NCBI GenBank assembly: GCA_964498785.1
Contig: CAZCJL010000003.1
Coordinates: 62,001-126,000, forward strand
Reading direction: 5' to 3'
Source: Mariaggregatimicrobium sp964498785
GTDB taxonomy: Bacteria > Zhuqueibacterota > Zhuqueibacteria > Thermofontimicrobiales > Thiofontviventaceae
Length of the DNA stretch: 64,000 bases
Shown here piece after piece: positions 62,001-64,000 of this stretch. Both the position numbers and the translations under genes were made by a program. The notes under the pieces are model-generated. The model made no database searches. It was not told the DNA's origin and saw only the letters and a list, made by a program, of their open reading frames with translations. Numbering within the stretch: the first letter of the stretch is position 1; the number at the start of each line of letters is the position of its first letter.

Positions 62001-64000
62001 TCACAAGGCCAGGTTTCGCAAAATCAACAAGTGCCATGGACAATCAATATGAAAGTTGTAAATAATGGTGGCACCGCTGTTCGATTGGATAGTATAAGAA
62101 GCAAATTTGTGCTAAGAGGCCGTGATCTTACGAGTGAGTATGAAATCGTTTATGATTCTGTTTTTATTGCCAGAGGAAATGATCGGTTGTTGGCGCGGTC
62201 TGAAGATTCGCTAAAAATTACCATCCTGAAAACAGGATCAACCTTAGGTGATATAACCGTTAACGGATATATTTACTTAACAGATATTGGCACAGGAAAA
62301 CCAATCGTGGATGAAACAAGTACTGGAATTACAGTATTGAAACCTGCACAATTAGTCATAAATAATATAATTCCTTCTGCTAAAAAAGGTGTAACAAGAA
62401 ACCAGGGTCAAGACTGGACTGTCAAGGTTGTTCTTGAAAATAAAGGCGAATCAGATATTGAAATTAAAACGAATAAAGATAGTACCTATATTTCATTTAG
62501 CACAGGAAGTGACTTTACAATAATCCAGCCCGATTCATTGGAATCTGGCGGATTACGATTAGCCTCTAATTCGATAGATACATTGACCTTTATTGTTGAT
62601 GGCACTGGCTGGAATACCGGAGTTTCTTTTATTGACGCCATTGTAACAGGGATCGAACAAACCACTGATCTTGCCGTACAAGCGACGAAAATTCATCAGG
62701 CAAGTGTGGTTGTTGAAGAACCGGCAAATATCCGCATCCTATCTGTTGATATTAGCGATGCGAAAAATGGTAACTTTGTAAATACAAATCAACAGATATC
62801 AATAAATGTTACTGTGCAGAACACGGGCCAGGATTCTGTTAAAATAGTATATATTGGATTACAGTCGGATGGAGCAACGTTACCGGAAAAGCTGACTAAA
62901 AATAATAAGAAGATGGTGAAGGGGGACGGAAACACGCAAGGTCTTCAATATATTTTCAATACAGCAGGAACTCCAAATCCGGGTGAAACATTTTATGCAA
63001 CAATTGATAGCGCTGTTTCAGAAAATACGATGGAACCGGCAGGGGTTATCTATTCGAGTGCTGTGGATTCTGTAGAAACACTTAAAATTCAAACTCCGGC
63101 TCAATTAGAAATTTCGGATATTATTTTACCGGAAGGTATTCGGGCAGGACAAGTAGAACCGTGGAATATGAAAGTAGTCCTTACTAATAATGGTCAGGCC
63201 GATCTGGAGGTTGACATCCTGAATTCGCCAAAACCATATATTGAGGTTGCCGGTGTCAAGCAGACAGATTACAGCATATTGTTACCGGATTCGTTGGCAA
63301 ATGGGGGCATTATATTGGGTGGCGGCATGACGGATACGTTAATTTATCGGGTGATGGCAACCGGTAATAATAGTGGAACTGCTCGTGTGTATGCAAGCGC
63401 CACCGGATTTGATCGAAACAGCCAAAACCAACAAACATCTGAATTTAACAAGCAATTGGTAATTAGTACATCTGCGACAATTAAATTGCTCTCAACTCAA
63501 ATTATTAGTTTAAATTATGACCCGGAAAGTTTGGGCAGAGGGCTTGTTAACAGAGGTCAATCGTTTCAGGTGAGAGCTGTACTTGAAAATAAAGGGCGGG
63601 TGCAAATTGATTCAATCCGAATTCGTTTAACATCCAATGGAAATTCAGAAATTTTACAAGATGAAATTTTTATTGAATCTATTGCTTATGGGCAGAACAA
63701 AAGTGTCGCGTTCAATATTAATGCTGACGATACAGAATATGATACTTATGTGATCGAAACATTCACAGCGGAGATAGTTTACGCAATTGAGCATGATAAC
63801 GGGAGGCCAGTTTCTATTGACAATGCAAATTCAACTGCGATTGTAAAAATTCAGGAACCAGCGAAACTCTATATTCAGGCAGGAACCGGAACCGGGGATG
63901 TTATTTTTACAACGAATCAGAATTTTGTGTTGATGACTCAGGTTTTAAATATCGGTGATGCAGAAACTTATGATAACGGAGCGTTGGAATTAACCATTCC
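53085..64000 (+). CDS. Giant secreted Ig-repeat and CARDB-like protein, 3' end beyond the window
   Basis: An uninterrupted frame of 3638 codons runs off the right edge. Parts in order: a signal peptide (residues 1 to 26, ending MSQA-GN); an N-terminal domain (about 27 to 165) with TGNGTDVGIPADG and FTFPAGFDIS, shared with the genes at 1 to 1998; 23 Ig-like repeats (169 to 2406); two or three Big-like domains (about 2407 to 2710) of the type also seen in the left-edge gene; and at least eight CARDB-like units (from about 2716). No catalytic motif is seen. It is probably an adhesin, stalk or matrix protein. The sorting signal, whether a type 9 tail or another, is out of view. The ATG follows GAGG by six bases. 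Confidence 0.95.
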   Translation, partial: MNFNKKMIGLFGGLLIAFWSNMSQAGNLSSVTVTPRDPAAGEESIYDFTFTTSDTGNGTDVGIPADGKIAFTFPAGFDISIAVIANLTLSGGTAGGFSSIGTSGNTITLERDSTGSDIGDSTEVTVRIANIENSQTASNYTVSVETRKNDDTIIDSGTSAFFSISHAVLDHLSFNAISNKTAGTPFTITIHALDAYNNVVTNFTSSATLGDRTGTISPTSTNNFIAGQWTGNVTITRTYTNNTITATSGGDAGTSNTFNVLPGAIDRFEFSSISSPKTAGTAFNIVITAYDANDNVVTSFTDPVTLNDNTGTIQPTTTGSFTSGQWSGNVTITKKLTDVAITATNNGSGGQSNNFNVQAAALDHYLISNVSHQTAGVPFTITVRAQDTYNNTVDNFTGTVDISDLTGVVSPTTSGSFSNGVWSGDVTINQSFTNNIITVTRSSGGSQNGSSNGFNVNAAALDHFDFATISSPQTAGTDFTITITAKDANNNTITSFTETANLNDETATISPSVTGAFVNGVWSGAVRITETRSGNSITAISSGKSGTSNSFDVNAGALHHFTFSTVASPQTAGQAFTVTITAEDVYNNQVTSFNQSVDLDDNTGTLNPSTTGNFTDGQWSGSVSITQSQKDVMINADYGGLIGQSNKFNVDHSVLDNFILSSISTQAAGEPFVISVTARDAYNNRVESFTGTVSISDLSGTISPTTSGNFTEGMWSGTVNISTTYSNNRISVTRSGGSESGSSNLFDVVAGQVDHFRISNITSPKTAGTPFQLTITAEDVNNSTVSDFAGTVNLTDNTGTITPQTTGNFNNGVWSGDVTITKSMSSDVITVSGSGRSGNSNSFNVQAASVHHFTFNTIASPQTAGQNFSIIMTAKDVHDNTVTSFNQTVDLSDFTGTISPTTSGNFADGVRTQSVQITDAENNVYISANYNGASGSSNIFNVDAAALHHFSIGTISTQQAGVPFALTITARDEFNNLRTQFEGTVDITDDTGTISPSVSTNFSSGQWTDNVIITQAQDNNVITVQRSGGSESGTSNSFNVISSAVDHFDIATISSPQTAGVPFIITITAKDGQNNTVTSFTGTGTLSDESGTLTPSTTGSFSNGVWSGDVTITKSWSGNSITITSSGKAGTSNDFNVSHADLDHFRFATVGSPRTAGTPFNITLYAEDEFNNRVTSFSSYVNINDNTSTINPTVSGNFSNGAWSGSVSITKSANDVYITVSRLGRSGQSNLFNVSAALLDHFTIGSISTQAAGEPFPISVTAQDVFGNTRVQFTGTVNISDLTGTISPTVSGSFIQGQWTGNVVISQAQQDNQISVVRTGGTENGSSVQFDVISSTVDYFEISTISSSQTAGVPFNVIITAKDNQNNTVTDFSGTGVLTDETGSLLPTETGSFSGGVWSGSLTITESGSGNKITITSSGKAGNSNTFTVTPAGLDHFRFGPVGSPQEAGTNFSLSIYAEDEFNNRVTSFTDYVNLIESTGTISPGVTGNFSSGAWNGNVRITKSASDLVITASRSGSSGETNQFNVIAAPLHHFTLGTISTQAAGEPFTVSVTARDIYENVRTQFTSTVDMSDLTGTITPTVSGNFSQGQWTGNVVITNSYQNDQITVTRSGGSESGTSLVFDVISSSVDHFVVNTISSPQQAGAQFSITITAKDAQNNTVTDFNGTAVLSDQTGTITPTVTGNFNSGVWTSNITITKSRSNNTITVTSSGKAGTSNEFNVIHTDLDHFAFSTINSPQIAGSAFLIGITAQDRYDNVVTSFNSYVSLSEQTGTISPSTTNNFSNGQLSQTVIITKAQSDLRISAASSAKSGQSNIFNVVAGSLQSFDISSISTQATGEPFSISLTARDAYSNVAKAFTGTVDVLDLTGTVTPDISDNFSEGKWTGNVMITQKMTNNRITVTRTGGSQLGQSNFFNVISSDVDHFVINNISSPKTAGDTFSITITAEDGDNNIVDSFNGTATLSDFTNTISPSTTGNFSSGVWTGNVSILQSFEDNIITVTSSGKAGNSNSFAVIHNDLDHFSFASITSPQTAGENFSISVTAQDQYNNTVKNFVSTVQLTDNTTTISPTVSGNFTNGSWSGTVRITKSQNDVKITATGSQKTGSSNSFNIRANSLERFRIATINTQAAGEPFPLSVTALDLYNNVATSFSGVINISDLTGTISPTTSENFSSGLWTGNLSVTSVREDNRITVIDPASSKNGESNLFDVISSDVDHFIISNITSPKTAGVPFQITITAQDRDNNTATNFTGTVSITDITATLEPTSTPNFTAGVWTGNVKITKAKVNDKITATALGKAGVSNEFTVIHGFLDRFVIESIPSPQVAGNPFLLKITAKDSMDNTVNNFASYVNLSDNTNTISPLVSGNFTTGQWSGNIQITKSHPNVIITASRFNSTGVSNSFWVKPNSVDYLKITDAAGGNGQEIGSRTLSLDETLKLYASGFDNYNNYVRDVTANWGVTGELDAPSPLIGEWTEFDPQSPGTSGKIYADSLTLQADTTGTITVGSISFVKIRTAPGGQGVELADTTITADDEITLYCAGYDAGSNYIGDVFVRWESTGSLEPVVDDSSAWIRYNPTLAPTTGTIRVIHPVATDDETGTINVVPGAPFTDITLTPDPPVLPADGLSVSVIRSNIILDADSNAVAKNSLFTVATDLGTITSPDISSRYPGRQVAADDSGKISFVLQAPLTGGMAKISVSCPVGSATGYTNVIISSLNILSVNSTKMTVSQGQKAVPVTMTVENIGTSTVTDLDAELTFTGPAPLFENRKDDFPVVVRIDTFTNFPGGATRTLLFNVDVSISAHLDSVTIDGIITGMMQGSVVRGQEAVVNDSWLVQSPANVQIQSVSSLLDTVSQGQENVIVSMDVMNTGQATARVVKDTLSLILLPQLQNVTSEYTIISWPQNPEFIQGDSVKTFNFYVHVFPQATLGNVNIDGRVTVADVNTDSLISDTSADDSTHTWFIKEAPLVGIQSFRPSQGQVSQNQQVPWTINMKVVNNGGTAVRLDSIRSKFVLRGRDLTSEYEIVYDSVFIARGNDRLLARSEDSLKITILKTGSTLGDITVNGYIYLTDIGTGKPIVDETSTGITVLKPAQLVINNIIPSAKKGVTRNQGQDWTVKVVLENKGESDIEIKTNKDSTYISFSTGSDFTIIQPDSLESGGLRLASNSIDTLTFIVDGTGWNTGVSFIDAIVTGIEQTTDLAVQATKIHQASVVVEEPANIRILSVDISDAKNGNFVNTNQQISINVTVQNTGQDSVKIVYIGLQSDGATLPEKLTKNNKKMVKGDGNTQGLQYIFNTAGTPNPGETFYATIDSAVSENTMEPAGVIYSSAVDSVETLKIQTPAQLEISDIILPEGIRAGQVEPWNMKVVLTNNGQADLEVDILNSPKPYIEVAGVKQTDYSILLPDSLANGGIILGGGMTDTLIYRVMATGNNSGTARVYASATGFDRNSQNQQTSEFNKQLVISTSATIKLLSTQIISLNYDPESLGRGLVNRGQSFQVRAVLENKGRVQIDSIRIRLTSNGNSEILQDEIFIESIAYGQNKSVAFNINADDTEYDTYVIETFTAEIVYAIEHDNGRPVSIDNANSTAIVKIQEPAKLYIQAGTGTGDVIFTTNQNFVLMTQVLNIGDAETYDNGALELTI
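53589..60302 (+). repeat. Higher-order coding repeat: 23 Ig-like units in an A-B-C pattern of exactly 876 bp
   Basis: Each unit starts with a variant of (L/V)-D-H-F, then SPQTAG or STQAAG, xF-x-I-x-(I/V)-TAxD, a GTxxPT turn, NFxxGxWSGNV and GxSNxFxV. Units are 96 to 99 codons long. They fall into three classes: A ends in SSGKAGxSN, B in SRxGxSGQSN and C in RSGGSESGSSN; C units have STQAAGEPF. A units start at 53589, 54465, 55341, 56217, 57093, 57969, 58845 and 59721, each 876 bp apart. Seven full A-B-C blocks plus A and B make 23 units. Confidence 0.93.
61230..64000 (+). repeat. Tandem CARDB-like units, about 375 bp each
   Basis: At least eight units begin near 61230, 61596, 61974, 62347, 62737, 63100, 63476 and 63866. 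Each has a short hydrophobic strand (such as IQSVSS, LVINNI, IRILSV or LEISDI), a Q-G-Q-like turn, a strand ending in V-x-N-x-G and a later IDS or VDS segment. This is the pattern of CARDB-type cell-surface beta domains. The array continues past the edge. Confidence 0.75.

Overview
The window is an AT-rich chromosomal segment spanning the replication origin of a Gram-negative bacterium. Outer-membrane logic is clear: a patatin/Omp85 fusion, SurA-type periplasmic chaperones, a long YidC and several lipoproteins. The DUF4159 and DUF4175 proteins, the glutamine-amidotransferase-like protein seen in Bacteroidetes, and the very large Ig-repeat secreted proteins point to the FCB superphylum or a neighbour such as Calditrichota, KSB1 or Marinimicrobia. 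That placement is inference; no rRNA gene is present to confirm it.

Layout: the origin lies around dnaA (about 27.5 to 29.8 kb). DnaA-box clusters occur on both sides of dnaA. To the left, on the minus strand, run dnaA, dnaN, recF, a DciA-like gene, gyrB and gyrA. Next come an unknown 406-residue protein and a FecR-domain protein. Further left are bioY, a sugar kinase, pdxA, a methyltransferase, ftsE-ftsX, hrcA-grpE-dnaJ, comEA and a pilus-like trio (pseudopilin, PilM-like, PilN-like), followed by rsmD, coaD and a TPR gene. To the right, on the plus strand, run rpmH, rnpA, yidC, mnmE, mnmG, rsmG, murQ and mfd. They are followed by three parvulin-type foldases and an envelope module (DUF4159, DUF4175, TPR, amidotransferase-like), then yjbQ. 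Nearly every gene points away from the origin; the only exception is the patatin/Omp85 gene at 15.7 to 18.4 kb.

Two identical 16-bp parS sites in inverted orientation flank mnmG, each 2 bp from the coding region, so the segregation centre sits beside the origin. No parA or parB gene is in the window.

Both ends of the window carry related giant secreted proteins that run off the edge. The right-hand one (53085 to beyond 64000) holds 23 Ig-like repeats arranged as a higher-order A-B-C unit. All eight A repeats begin exactly 876 bp apart, although the sequences have diverged. CARDB-like units of about 375 bp follow. The left-hand pair (1 to 1998, minus strand) shares its N-terminal domain and some repeat types.

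Other points of interest are bioY, which has no ATG, GTG or TTG codon at a usable position; a probable leaderless promoter before the patatin gene; and a compact competence/pilus-like cluster. No tRNA, rRNA, insertion sequence, prophage or CRISPR array was recognised.
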